DNA from: Chara braunii
Taxonomy: Eukaryota; Streptophyta; Charophyceae; Charales; Characeae
Assembly (NCBI GenBank): GCA_003427395.1
Contig: BFEA01000166.1
Location: forward strand, 1,111,787-1,152,365
DNA length: 40,579 nt
Direction of reading: 5' to 3'
Positions 30,310 to 40,579 of the stretch are shown in pieces. The translations under genes and the position numbers were made by a program. Numbering within the stretch: the first letter of the stretch is position 1; each line of letters opens with the position of its first letter. The notes under the pieces are model-generated. The model had not been told where the DNA came from, ran no database searches, and saw only the letters and a list, made by a program, of their open reading frames with translations.

Positions 30310-32021
30310 TCACGAGGTCGTGCTCGATGCTGCATCTCGCCGCAAAACCTCCTTCCGTGTTCCCCCAGGGATGGTTGGGTCGATACGCTCCCCCGTCCTG
30401 TCGAAAACATTTCCCTCAATGTCAGTCCTTATTAGACCGCTTGCCTCATCGGCCCTTCCCCCCCGACAAAACTTTATTATGTGCCCTTCCTTGGCACAAT
30501 ATCTGCACATGTCTCTTCCCCAACCCGCTTTCTTCCCTCCAAAGCCACCTCTGCCGCCGCTGCATTCTTTGCTGTCACGCCCTCCGTTCCCGCGGCCTCT
30601 TCCAGCCGCCTGCCTTTGACCTTCTTCGTTGGTCCTGCCACCTTGCGACACTTGCTGCGACGGTAGTTGCGACGGCCCCCTCGCAGCGGCCCCCCGGGCT
30701 GGGCTTGGGCTACCAAAGGCCTGGGTACCCTCTCAGAATCGTTGTTGGTCGGGTGCTCCTCACCTAACCAGTACTTATGCCTCATGTCATCGCAGAATTT
30801 CCCCCATGATGACCTCGCTCCTTTAACCAGCCTGTCAACCTCACCCTTCAACCCTATATGGATAAACCTCATGATCCCCTCCAGCATTCGTTCTTCGCTC
30901 CACTTGTAGTGGGGCGCTATCTATTCAAACTTACCAAGAAATTCGGAGACATTATAGCCCCTGAAAAAGTCTACCCCAATCTCAGACCCTATATCCACTT
31001 GCCCGCACGGCATCCACTGCCAATAAAGTGTCTGTTCGGCCGCCAAAGGCCCCTTTCTAGCAAATCCGCCCCCTATTTCTCGCGGGATGACTACCTCTTG
31101 TCGAGAGCACTACCCCTTTTCGGTACCCTGACCTCCCTGGGCGAGGTTCCTTGCCCCCCGCTGCGCCTCTGTCAACTTAGGAGGTTCAAGCTCCCCTCTG
31201 GCTCCCGCCACACCCTGTTCTTCGCTTCCTTGAGGGGTACGGCCAATTCCTCCCCAACAAGCACATACTTCCTTGTCCCATTGCTCCGGCCACCATCTAC
31301 TCTTTTGTCTCCCCCGGCCTGCAGTTGAGGACGTTTCCTCGTCAATGAGCCCCCTCTTTGGATCCGGCGCAATAGCAGGCAGGGCCGTATCAGCGTCCTG
31401 CTCCTCCTTTATCTCAATGAATCCTTCGCCTTTGTTCCTCGCCTGAACACCAGCTCGCCTCTTTGGGACCGCTATCGAGAGGGGGGATTCTTGGTCATCC
31501 TTCTCTACCCCTCTTTCACCTTGGTCAGTCGGCTTACTTGGGGAATCTTCTAAGGCCTTCCGCTTGCCTTTCTTGGTCTCTTCCAGCCACACTAGCCTTT
31601 CCTCCAATGCCCCTACTTGCCTTTGTAGCCCACTTAATTCTGCCTGTGGTGGTGCGCCCGCAACTGGTAGCAAAGAGCACTCCCCACGTTGGCCTCTCAT
31701 TCCATCTTCTGGGAATCTTAGCCTTAGGGAACTTTCCAACTCATCCCACGTCTCCGCCTTCTGCTTGAGGGCATATACATCCTCACTTAGCCCCTCACAA
31801 ACGAACAAGGGGAACATGTACCGCATCGCCTTCTTGCCCCATGTCTTCATAAGGCAAAAATCTTGAAAATCATGCAGAAAGCTAGACAAGTTCCTTCCTT
31901 GAAACAACAGAGCACGGAGGTCTGGAGGCATTGACTCTTGCAGTGCCTCGCGCAACAACACCTTCATCTGGCACGAATTCCTCCAACGCAGGATCTTGGC
32001 GAAGCCGCTTTCTTCCGCCAT
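30310..32021 (-). pseudogene. Gag with two tandem capsid-like domains and a CCHC knuckle
   Basis: ATG at 32019-32021 in a good context. Frame is constant to 30477 except for TAG stops at 31110 and 30921; the zinc-knuckle part (30651-30310) is in another frame, so one frameshift lies near 30650. Domain 1 (about 31907-31713): 'LFQGRNLSSFLHDF' ... 'W' ... 'EGLSEDVYAL'. Domain 2 (about 30968-30768): 'FFRGYNVSEFLGKF' ... 'W' ... 'IGLKGEVDRL'. They align over 52 positions without a gap with 15 identities (F-x-G-x-N-x-S-x-F-L, W, M, G-L, V, L), so one is a duplicate of the other or both are fused relatives. Between them lies a Lys/Glu/Pro-rich linker. The knuckle is 'CRYCAKEGHIIKFC' (C-x2-C-x4-H-x4-C). 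Gag would build the particle. No protease or RT follows. Confidence 0.8.
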
Positions 32022-32257
32022 GATGCCGACAGCAGCCTGATACGCATAGCGGGCAATAGATCATCGAAAAGTGATTCAAGTAAGCTTAGGCAGACAAAGG
32101 CAAACTGCTAACACTTACACTACACCATCTATCATTTTACTCATACAATCACGCCTCAACCCCTACCCTGACGCTCACCTTCGTAACTACAGTAATGGGT
32201 GGAGAGACGGCCCCAGCCAAGTCAAAGGAGTGTATTTAGTGGACAAAGAGGCATTCC

Positions 32258-32968
32258 CTAACGGCCCACTGCTGCTCGAATCTCCTCCCAGTCTACATTT
32301 CCTTCATTCGGGTCATGAGACAAGGCATATATGTCAACCATATTGGTCGTATTCTTAAGCCACTGCCTAGGGGGCGAAAACTTTCGGTCTAAATATAACC
32401 CATATATCAGCTCACACGTGTACCGCCCATACTCCCAATCTCGCACCCTTCGAGCAGCTTCAGCCGCCGCCTCTACCCTCGCATGCCCACCAAAACTCTT
32501 CTCTATCATAAATTCAGGCAGGATTATTCGCAGCGGAGCCAATGGAAGCCCGAACTCTCCAGGGCACTTGACCTCTACATGGGTCAGTACTCGCTCTTCC
32601 CCTTCACGGAACACTTCCCTCGCCCACTTTGTTGCAGCTGCCTCGGCTACCCTCAGAGGCTTAGCAAGCAGGCTTCCATGCCCAAGTGCCATTTCTATCC
32701 CATGCTCGACCAAAAAGGCGGCTGAGGCGTACAGGGTCACCCTTACAATTGCGCATTCTTGCTGGTCGTCGAACCCAGACTCGATCCAGACAAAGAGGTC
32801 TGTGCCCATCATCGCGCCCCACCATGATGAAATATACTCTCCTTCCCTGACCCGCGTGGGTAAAGACACCTCGAGCCCTCCCTCTTTCTCCATTGGCCCG
32901 AGCATACGCGGGTCTTCCCGTGCGTAAGCCATCCTGAGTTGCCTTTGCTTTGTCTGGGTTCTGCCCAT
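32258..32968 (-). CDS. Unknown first ORF of the retroelement
   Basis: ATG at 32966-32968, 236 codons, intact, ending in TAG at 32258. Soluble, mixed composition with long helices ('VEAAAEAARRVRDW', 'AEAAATKWAREVF'). No nucleic-acid or enzyme motif recognised and no signal or membrane segment. It lies about 1.2 kb after the primer site and 240 bases before the capsid ORF, in a different frame, so it may be a separate ORF, a matrix-like domain, or an exon spliced to gag. Being open over its whole length, unlike its neighbours, is noteworthy. Confidence 0.6.
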   Translation of the reverse strand: MGRTQTKQRQLRMAYAREDPRMLGPMEKEGGLEVSLPTRVREGEYISSWWGAMMGTDLFVWIESGFDDQQECAIVRVTLYASAAFLVEHGIEMALGHGSLLAKPLRVAEAAATKWAREVFREGEERVLTHVEVKCPGEFGLPLAPLRIILPEFMIEKSFGGHARVEAAAEAARRVRDWEYGRYTCELIYGLYLDRKFSPPRQWLKNTTNMVDIYALSHDPNEGNVDWEEIRAAVGR

Positions 32969-34133
32969 CACAGACAAACGTCCAGCATGCGCCTTCCGTT
33001 ATTAGACTATCCCTGCTCCTCTGGGGAGAGCGGTCCAGCCATACAACTTAATGGCGTGCCATGAGCCAAGTGTTGGACTAAAGACATTCATATAAGTTTT
33101 TACAGACTGATAAGGTCTCATATTTACTCCTAATAAGATAACCCACACGAGATACTCGTGAAAAGGATATCTCCTTAAACGTATAACTTCACATGATGTG
33201 GTGTAACCTAGGCGTACAAGGTCTGACACCCATAAGCGAGTCCAATATACAACTCAAAATGACATCCTCAAAACAAATGGTCTCAAGTCTTTCGTCTTCC
33301 TAAGTGGACAGTCCAAACCTGGAAGGGACTCAAAGCAATAGTCTGCCATAAATAACATGATATACCCTCCACTATCAGGCGCCATACAAGTCTACTACTT
33401 CCCGTAGTCCTTTCTATTGGGGTCTTACCATGGTGCTCACTGCATCTCCTTACTGCCTTATACGCCTAATTTTAAACATACCATGCAAGGCAAGCCTCAA
33501 CTTCTATGACTATACAACTCGGGCAACCGCTTAGAACCCAATCTCAAAGATTCATAATTCATACTTATACAGGCTCTCAATATCCCTAGCCTAACTCTCC
33601 TCGAAGTCCCTTGACGACTTTTAACATAGTAGGCTTCCTTTACTCATTTTATGCCTCGTCCTAAAGCAAAGTGCTATATTGCATCCTTGACCGCTCAGGT
33701 AACTTCCCTTAGCCATTATGGGCACCTTACACGGCCAACTCCCACAACCACCACACTTAGCTTTGTTGATACCGCCTCATCCTACCTTAGTTGTATCAAA
33801 CATACCAATCATCGCCCAAACCCATCAAGTATCGGGGTCAGAAGGGGTATTAACTCCAACTGCCGTCATACTAGTCAAAGTACGCAAACGCATAGTCGAA
33901 GTACGTGCGCGCATAGTCAACGTACGTAGGCGCATAGTCAAAGTTTATCCCTCTCGTGCCAATCTTATTGCACCGAACCAGAAACCACTCACACACTCAA
34001 CCCTCACTCGCTTTCTATCCAACGCCTTCAATCGATCAACCATAAAAGTTCAACAAAAACCTTTCGTTTTACCTAGTTTTCACAATCCCATACCCGGATG
34101 TCGTTCCACCAGGGACAACGGTAGGCAGCCTTT
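32969..34133. other. Leader between primer site and first ORF
   Basis: Non-coding stretch of about 1.2 kb in the minus-strand element. It includes the 21-bp repeat at 33873-33945. Plus-strand frames such as 33718-34320 lack any recognisable features. Confidence 0.5.
33873..33945. repeat. 21-bp tandem repeat in the leader
   Basis: Units starting AGTCAAAGTACG, AGTCGAAGTACG, AGTCAACGTACG and a partial AGTCAAAGT at 33873, 33894, 33915 and 33936. Confidence 0.85.
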
Positions 34134-34152
34134 ATCCCCGGCAACGGCGCCA
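34134..34152 (-). other. Primer-binding site matching tRNA-Asp
   Basis: TGGCGCCGTTGCCGGGGAT on the minus strand is the complement of the plant tRNA-Asp(GUC) 3' end (from memory). It is separated by GG from the LTR end ...CGACA at 34155. It fixes the element's orientation and the internal edge of the 5' LTR. Confidence 0.85.
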
Positions 34153-34157
34153 CCTGT

Positions 34158-34445
34158 CGAGCGCATCGGTCCGGCAACGCACGTGGCAGCGCGGGACCCT
34201 CTTGGCCGCGTCACACAGGAGTTGGACCAACCTTGTCATGAACACGCAAATGGAGCTTCCTTAGGCCTCTCCGGCCGAGTGCGCCAGCCATACCTCTCGC
34301 GAGCCCCTACGACAGGATAGGGCCTACGCGAGGCACAACTTACCTCCACCTTATAGGAGTTGTCACCTCCCTTCGGTGGGCGTATCCCCTCCGATCTACC
34401 AGTCCACAGTACGAAAGGTACTCGGTTGCAATCGCAGAGGTGGAA
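34158..34445 (-). repeat. Conserved LTR-end block (copy B)
   Basis: Matches 7739-8032 closely and 6268-6590 loosely. The GGAG-TTGTCAC-CTCC hairpin is present but shorter by one pair than in copy A. Confidence 0.7.
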
Positions 34446-34849
34446 CAGTCGAGGGCGTCTCTCGTTCGCTGTAGCATAGGGGGTATGCGTGGTAATACGT
34501 CTGTCGGACCCGCACGCGAACCGACATCTTGGGGGCCTGAAGCCCCAAGCGCGGCTCGTCGTTGGTCGACTAGGACGCATCCCACACACCACGNGCACAC
34601 CACTTTACGAACACAAAAATAAAACACACACGCACACACACATCGAACAACGCGAAAATACTCTTAGTCCCTTCAGTAGCCGTCCCATAACTTCCCGACG
34701 CGGAAATCGAATAGGCATCGCGCGTGAGACTCAGTATAAAACAGCGCGGACGGAGGGCTAACTCATATCGACTCGCAATGCAAGCGTACGCAAGTAGTCG
34801 CAATGATGGCGTACTATGTAGTACTCATACTCACGCGGTCCCCGTTAAT

Positions 34850-35850
34850 CGCGAGGGTCGCATTCGACACTCAAGTGTCAGCTGACACGCGCCTTGAGGG
34901 TTAATCTCTCGACGCTGGATAACCGCCATGCGCGGTTGAAGACCACACCCTCTTCTGCACCCTTGCAGAGAGGTTGAGTAGACAGCTTTAAGTTGTCGTG
35001 GCGGTCGAACATCAAGGGGNTTGACTTTGACGGTTGTCACGGACTATAACGTCCAACGATAAAAATCTCTAAAAAACAAAGGATGAAAAGGGATCTCCCT
35101 TTTTCTCTCGAGCCATAATCTGGCTAACCCTTGCGCACNATCATAATAAACTGAGCGCATGCCCAAGGCACATATAAATATATACATAAGGCTTATTTAT
35201 ATAGAACGATCACTTCTCACAGTCACAGTGGGGCTTCTCTCATCCATATATACATGTAATCGCAGGCAGTCACCTCCAGAGTTCGAACCACAACCATACC
35301 TGCAATCACATCAAAGATTCAACCAGAAGTCCACCCGCTGCACGGGGTCAACTTCAACCATTCCTCGCACTCATGCCCCTCGTTTTAGCCATAGAAGCCT
35401 CACTCGTGCAACTCTTAAATAAATACTCAGTACTTTTGTTGGATGGTCATTCAATAAAGTCCGAGTGAAAATACAACAAAACAGTTTAAATCTCAAGGCT
35501 AAAGCCTTTAGGTTGAGTGGCAGGAGTGAATTGGAGTTGAATCGTAAACCGACGAATCGGCAACCGACCTGTTATCAGTGATAACAGGAGATGATCCTCG
35601 TAGGATCAAGCTGAATCTTAGTCCAAATCCTGAATCAACACGATCTAGAGGACCTATAACACAAGACATGTCAATACCCACGGCTAAATCTATAAGTTCA
35701 TNGAAGAATAATCCCCATATCACGATCCCACTCAAAATATCCTAATTAACTAANCCTAAGTCTACCCTCAAGCAGTGCCCAAAGCAAGGGTAGACCAATG
35801 GCAGAATCTCCCCTATTCAAGGTGGATCGCCAGAATCGCCATCTGTCAAA
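34850..35850. repeat. Hairpin-dense tract of the LTR (copy B)
   Basis: Counterpart of 8430-9290 with the extra segment inside. Examples: AACCGC-5nt-GCGGTT (copy A has a T-G pair at one position), GACAGCT-TTA-AGTTGTC (one G-T wobble) and the CTGTTATC/GATAACAG stem retained exactly. Confidence 0.65.
35117..35251. other. Segment present only in copy B
   Basis: Lies between two TCTCT words; copy A has a single one at that place (about 8690). This looks like a deletion in A by short direct repeats, or an insertion in B. It includes the AT-rich 'CATATAAATATATACAT'. Confidence 0.7.
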
Positions 35851-35866
35851 ATATAATCCATCTCCT

Positions 35867-36200
35867 CTAAATTAGGAAAATTTCGGCAGCGCTTCCCGTA
35901 GGAAAAGTGTTTTTTTAGAATTTATATCACCCCGATTATGAAACCAAAAATAGTCTTTGACTTTCCAAAGTCCAATTTTCTCTAACTCCCTGAATTAGCA
36001 AAACTTTGGGCAGCACTCCCTTTAGAAACGGAGACTTTCCAGATTTTTACTAAGTCATATACAAACCTTACACAAGTTGACCTTTGAAAAGTGAGAAATT
36101 TGACTAACTCCTTGGATTTGCAGAAANTTCGGCAGCGCTTCCCGTAGAGAAAGTAGCTTACCAAGATTTATACAAAGCCAAGTATAACAAAAGATCTCAG
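35867..36200. repeat. Three ~120-bp imperfect tandem repeats (copy B)
   Basis: Counterpart of 9311-9660, same order, with three occurrences of the GGCAGC core. Confidence 0.75.
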
Positions 36201-36463
36201 AAAATGCGANAACTGATCTAAGTAAAAAAAAAACTTAGCCTAGAAAATGCAGAAATTGAGCTAACTCCTATCGCTCTAGCACGTGGTGANTCTCTAAAGC
36301 AACTACCTGTCAACTAAAACTCAGACCAAGTAGTAACCTCACTCAGCTACATGCAGGCCAAACCACAAAGGTAAGTACTCTCGCCATCCCCAAGTCAATT
36401 TAGCAAACAATAGTTCATAGTCTTTCAATTATTTAACCCTTTACTCCCGGCTTACATAGGGCA

Positions 36464-37297
36464 TTGGGATTGGTAATTCATCTTAGAAACAATGTCATCC
36501 CTCTGCCTTAATTCTACACGAACAGGTTGCACAACTACTTTTCTCTTCATTGGGGCACATGACTAAGCCATTCATCTTAGAACCCATGCTTAGTCGCCCT
36601 GAACTGTTTAAGTAGCCAAATTATATATACTTCTCTTAACTTAATCTTTAAGAATGAGCGTAGGATTGAGTAATTCATCTTAGAAATAATACTAAGTCGA
36701 CCCAAGTTACCTTCTCTTATAACTCTTGATTATACTCTCTTCGCTTGTGATAAGGCTATAGTCCGGCCATTCATCTTAGAAAAAATGTCTGACTAGCCTT
36801 GTTCATATATAAGTGTATATATATACAACATTATAGAGAATCATATTCCTTCGTTCTCATTATAGTCCTGAGGCCTCAGACTTACAACATTTATCTTAGA
36901 AACAATGTCTAGTCCTCTGACCCTGAATCCTCCCTCAGAATAAAAACAATCAAGGATAGATGAGTCATTCATCTTAGAAACAATGCTCAGCTCCCTCTTT
37001 TCAGCACACACAAAAAAGCAGAGTGACCTGGGTCTGACCCAGAGACTGTTCAGAAACCACCCAAGCAAAAAAGCGGTCAGACCATTCAACTTAGAAACAA
37101 TGTCTGGCCCTCAAAAGTCAAGCAAGNAACACCCCTCAGAAGTAAGTAGCCAGGTCATTCATCTTAGAAACAATGCCTGACACAATTTAAAGAAACACAG
37201 CAACCAAGCCATTCATCTTAGAAACGATGCTTAGTCCTTCAAAAAATAAAACAAAACATAGCAGTCAGGTCATTCATCTTAGAAACAATGCCTGACC
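36464..37297. repeat. Array of ten conserved-loop hairpins, uninterrupted (copy B)
   Basis: Cores start at 36475, 36569, 36672, 36768, 36888, 36966, 37083, 37156, 37210 and 37271; spacing 54-120. Best examples: GACTAAG-C-core-CTTAGTC, GGTCAGA-C-core-TCTGGCC, CAGTCAGG-T-core-CCTGAC. The core is nearly invariant while outer stems vary but pair. In the retroelement's direction the loop reads GTTTCTAAGATG, with the near-self-complementary TCTAAGA. Confidence 0.85.
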
Positions 37298-40200
37298 CTA
37301 TAAGACCCGTTCAATCGTAAGCAGACTTCCTTCCTCCCAACCTTCCCCCAGATGCATCCCTTTGTGACAATCGGATTTCAGACAATCAAGAAACTGAGAC
37401 GGCCATTATACAAACATTCCTTTAGTTGGCCTGATTTGTGTCCTGAAAGTCAATCCTAAAAGTCAAAGCAAGTGTTACATACAGCTCAATCAACCAACAC
37501 CCAGGGAGGTGTATAGATAGGGGTTGTACTTGGGTTTACAGAGGAAGGCAATGATTACCTCTCAGTTCCCTGCCTCCATAACTCCTCCTGAGTTCCGGCA
37601 GAGCTCCCGCAATCGGTGGGCATACCTCCCACAGAGACCTTGGCGCGGATTACGGGTTGCAATCCCGCCTACCGCCTTCCTCTCAGCACCAATGGACTAG
37701 ACTTAGAGTGAGAAGGCCAGAAGAAGACGGATTGAGACTCTCAGATACAAGAAAGGTGTTCTTAGACTCGCAGGAGAGGGCCTTGATACCTTCACTCGCC
37801 TGAGGGCCCCGCAATGGTGGCCGATCTGCAACAGTTTGGTCAAAGCTGAAGTCAAGCCGCTGGCTGCTGCCTTTCTAACGATCCCCTTAATCACAACCGT
37901 AAACCCCTTCGCAACCACTTTCTCCGCATTGCGGCAACAACCCCCCTTAAAGTCTGGTCACTCCTCTTTACACCATACCTTCGTCCTCCGTGATGAAGCT
38001 GCAATCACACGGCTCTAAATAACCGCCGTACTCACGGTATCATCAGCAGTAGTAACGACGATCAGGCCCAACCGCAGCAGCCTCCGCCAACAGACTCACA
38101 CACGGCAAAGGGCAACAGCATCACCATCCCAGCAGGTAACAACAGCCTGTGTTCAGTTAGCAAGGGCAGCAACTGGTCGTGCACAGTCAATGGACGCAGC
38201 AGCAGTACCGTGCCCAGTACGCAGCAGCAGTAGCCCACAGCGGTCAATCAACAGTCATTTGCAGCAGGTAAGCCCCAACCCCTNNTGTTCACTTCTTCTT
38301 TATCTACCTATTACTACAGNAACTGTGCCTCGACCGCAGTACCCGCCTTGAGTACCGTGCCATGGCACTTAGCCGCGGGACNCAGCCTGTATCTGAGGCT
38401 ACATCCAGTAGCACGAGCCCCCCCCCTTTCTCCCCACTAACNACGTGGCCAGCTGGTTGTTCCATAGGCGGGCCTCACACAAACACCAACTGCACCTTCC
38501 TCACTAAGCCCCGGTNAGCACCCCCTTCCAGGCTGGGCTCACACAACTCTAATCGTCCCCATAAGCTCACCTCCACACGCTTACTTCACGNCCAGACACC
38601 TCTGNCGCAGCCCNTNATCCAACTGACTGTGCACGGTAGTATGTACTCGTGTCAGCCTCGATGGCTTGCTAGCTTCGCTGCAGTAGGCCGGGGCTGCCCC
38701 CCGTCTCTCTCTGCACCCGGCCGGTTATTTGGCCAGGTTCGTTCGCCATCCCGTTCAGCTTCCTTGTCTGACTGCAGCCCAGCTCCTCGCTTACCATCTA
38801 ACCCCCTTATCCAATCGNAAAATCCGACTTCGCCATCACGTTCGCCCTGNCCGAATANCCTAGTTTAGCCTCNNCCTCGNTCGAATCCANCAACGATCGA
38901 GCGAGATTCAGATTCTCATTCCCACCTTTCNCCTCTTCNCCATAGCCTTCGCGNAGTACATTTGTCTCATACCCTCGATCCTACTCACTTTTTCCTAAAA
39001 CGGACATCACTATGCAAATCGCCCAGGGTCAAAACCCCCGATTCGCCTTTCTTCCTATAAATAGTGTCGTCCCCCATCGATCCCATTCCGGCTTTGTCCA
39101 CCATGCCTCNCCCNTTTTCTTCCACTATTTCCTGCGCATGCATCCAGCGCATTTTCCAGTCTAAATTCACTCCCTTTTCTAACTCCCTCTCTACTGATTC
39201 CCTACTGAAACAAATTTCGTAATCGTGTTCGCCCGCCCTCAGTATGCCACCTTATCATTTTCTTCCACTCGATTTTACCCAGAATCGAGTGGTNTTTCGA
39301 CTCTNCANTCCTTGCCTTACCTTCTCCCGTCATGCCTCCGCGCACACAATCTTTCCTNCTTCTCTTACTACACTAANTTTCGCACTAAACTAACCTTGGA
39401 TTCGGATTCGCCCATCTCCAAAACCTTGGAGAACCGTATTCACATGTTAGGATTGGCCCTGAAANGAATGAATCTACCGTTTTCCCTTTTCCTTCTCCTN
39501 TGTCCAACCCTCCGCCATAGCCCGGTGCACCACTTCTACTACTAACCTTTATCATACTAACTCTCCCCTAATTCTAACTTNGGATTCGATCCNCGAAAAC
39601 CCCCACTTTGACCCTTCTCCCGCTTGATTCCACAGAGAATCGAGCAAGTAATACTTTNTCACTNCCGCCATAGCCACTTTTTACGCCCTCACCGCGCACC
39701 GTTTTTCTTTTNTTCCTCCCCNTACACCAATCTTTCCTCTATTCTAACATCTCCAATAGATCCGCGACGTTTGAAAACCCCCATTCACCGTCTTCCCNCG
39801 CTCAAAACCTTGGAGTTTCGCGAAATTGGCTCTCTTCTTGNTGCGCCTGGCTCGGCCTTCCGCNATTCTTCTTCTCGAATGTACCTGGTGCAGAGCCCNG
39901 CCAGGTTCATCCCACCTCTTCACTGCCTCGCGGCAAGCCTCCTCCGTCNTCCCTTTGCANTTCTCCGCTGCGGCCCGTCGCCCCCTACCTCGACTCACTG
40001 TCTTAGCGTAGCGCCCGTTGCCCCACCGCGCTAAGACTCGCCGACCCTGTCCTGCGCTTCCCCTGTCTCCACGGCCGCTCACCTCTCTTCTCGGAACANA
40101 GGCTTCGGCAGCAGCGAACCCCCTCATAGTGGCTGGCAAGCTGCCTAACAGCCCAGCTATCCTAAGGGAAAGTTTTGAGGGAACCGGCTGTCAGCCGGTC

Positions 40201-40579
40201 TGAAAACCTTCCGTGAGCGGCTTGGCCCCCGCCTCCTAGAAGTATATCGTCAGTCCTTCCCTGAGTGGCATTGAACAGAGGCTGCTGCTGTTCATAAAAG
40301 CAGGGGGGGGGGGTGGAGGCGAGGCAAAGTGACTGGCCCGTTGAAGAGGCTCAGTCCTGATGCTACTTGCTGACCCATGGCCGGCATCGCCCATCTGCTT
40401 ATAGTGCGTATCTCCCCCACTTGATAAGTACAGTTCCTTCATGTCCCCCGTCGGAAGCTTGAGCACGGATGTGGCCGCTAGGGGGTTCCCCGTAACACCG
40501 AAACGGGGTGAGTTCGGCGTAGTCAGGAAAACAGTTTGTAATCGCCCCTCCATCTCCTCGCGAATACAACACATTCCCA

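Larger units (their letters stand above)
34155..40579 (-). mobile_element. Right (5') LTR of the giant retrotransposon, runs off the window
   Basis: Collinear with 7736-27052 minus the DNA transposon. It has many single N bases, so consensus quality is lower. It keeps the end block, the hairpin-dense tract, the three 120-bp repeats and all ten conserved-loop hairpins, with an empty transposon site at 37156-37180. It has an extra ~135-140 bases at about 35117-35251 that copy A lacks. Confidence 0.75.

Noticed and set aside
34134-34152. A tRNA-Asp gene
   Set aside because: Only the 3' acceptor end is present, with no T-arm, anticodon or D-arm beside it; position next to an LTR end makes it a primer-binding site.

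Overview
This is a eukaryotic nuclear window made almost entirely of nested and decayed mobile elements; I see no host housekeeping gene and no rRNA or tRNA gene. A land-plant/green-algal lineage is indicated by a primer-binding site that matches the 3' end of plant tRNA-Asp (recalled, not searched) and by a Ty3-type gag of a kind I associate with charophyte algae such as Chara. That organism call is inference.

Layout. 1-2640: T-tract plus GATT microsatellite, then a broken plus-strand reverse-transcriptase element of unclear class (GIPMGG and YIDD motifs visible). 3366-4913 (minus): gag pseudogene of a Ty3-like element without pol, preceded by a TGACGTG-rich tandem array (4930-5172). 5181-7735: AT-rich filler, an AATC microsatellite and a diverged piece of the LTR family found further right. 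7736 to at least 27052, and 34155-40579 (window end): two direct copies of one very long repeat. They behave as the two LTRs of a minus-strand retrotransposon whose internal part lies between them: tRNA-Asp PBS at 34134-34152, an unknown leading ORF, a gag with two tandem capsid-like domains and a CCHC knuckle, then a candidate polypurine tract at 30185-30196. No pol is visible. If the PPT is right the LTR is about 9.4 kb; at least 6.3 kb is seen directly.

The left LTR copy is split by a 13,016-bp DNA transposon (10618-23633) with 15-bp perfect terminal inverted repeats and a 4-bp AACA target duplication, provable because the right LTR shows the empty site. It carries two divergent genes: a leftward gene with a basic linker, a possible ParB/sulfiredoxin-like domain and a C-terminal Ulp1-type cysteine protease; and a rightward DUF7869-like RNase H-fold putative transposase with one good GT-AG intron. 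Between them lie about 1.6 kb of CpG-rich palindromic repeats built on TCGTGT-CGA-ACACGA.

The most unusual non-coding feature is an array of ten hairpins in each LTR copy. All share the 20-base core CATTCATCTTAGAAACAATG (or a close variant), most have a single unpaired pyrimidine at the same place, and the flanking stems differ in sequence from hairpin to hairpin yet still pair. The DNA transposon sits inside one of these hairpins. Several pseudogenes keep one open frame over more than 1 kb, interrupted only by stop codons that single C:G to T:A changes can explain, which suggests decay by deamination of methylated cytosine.
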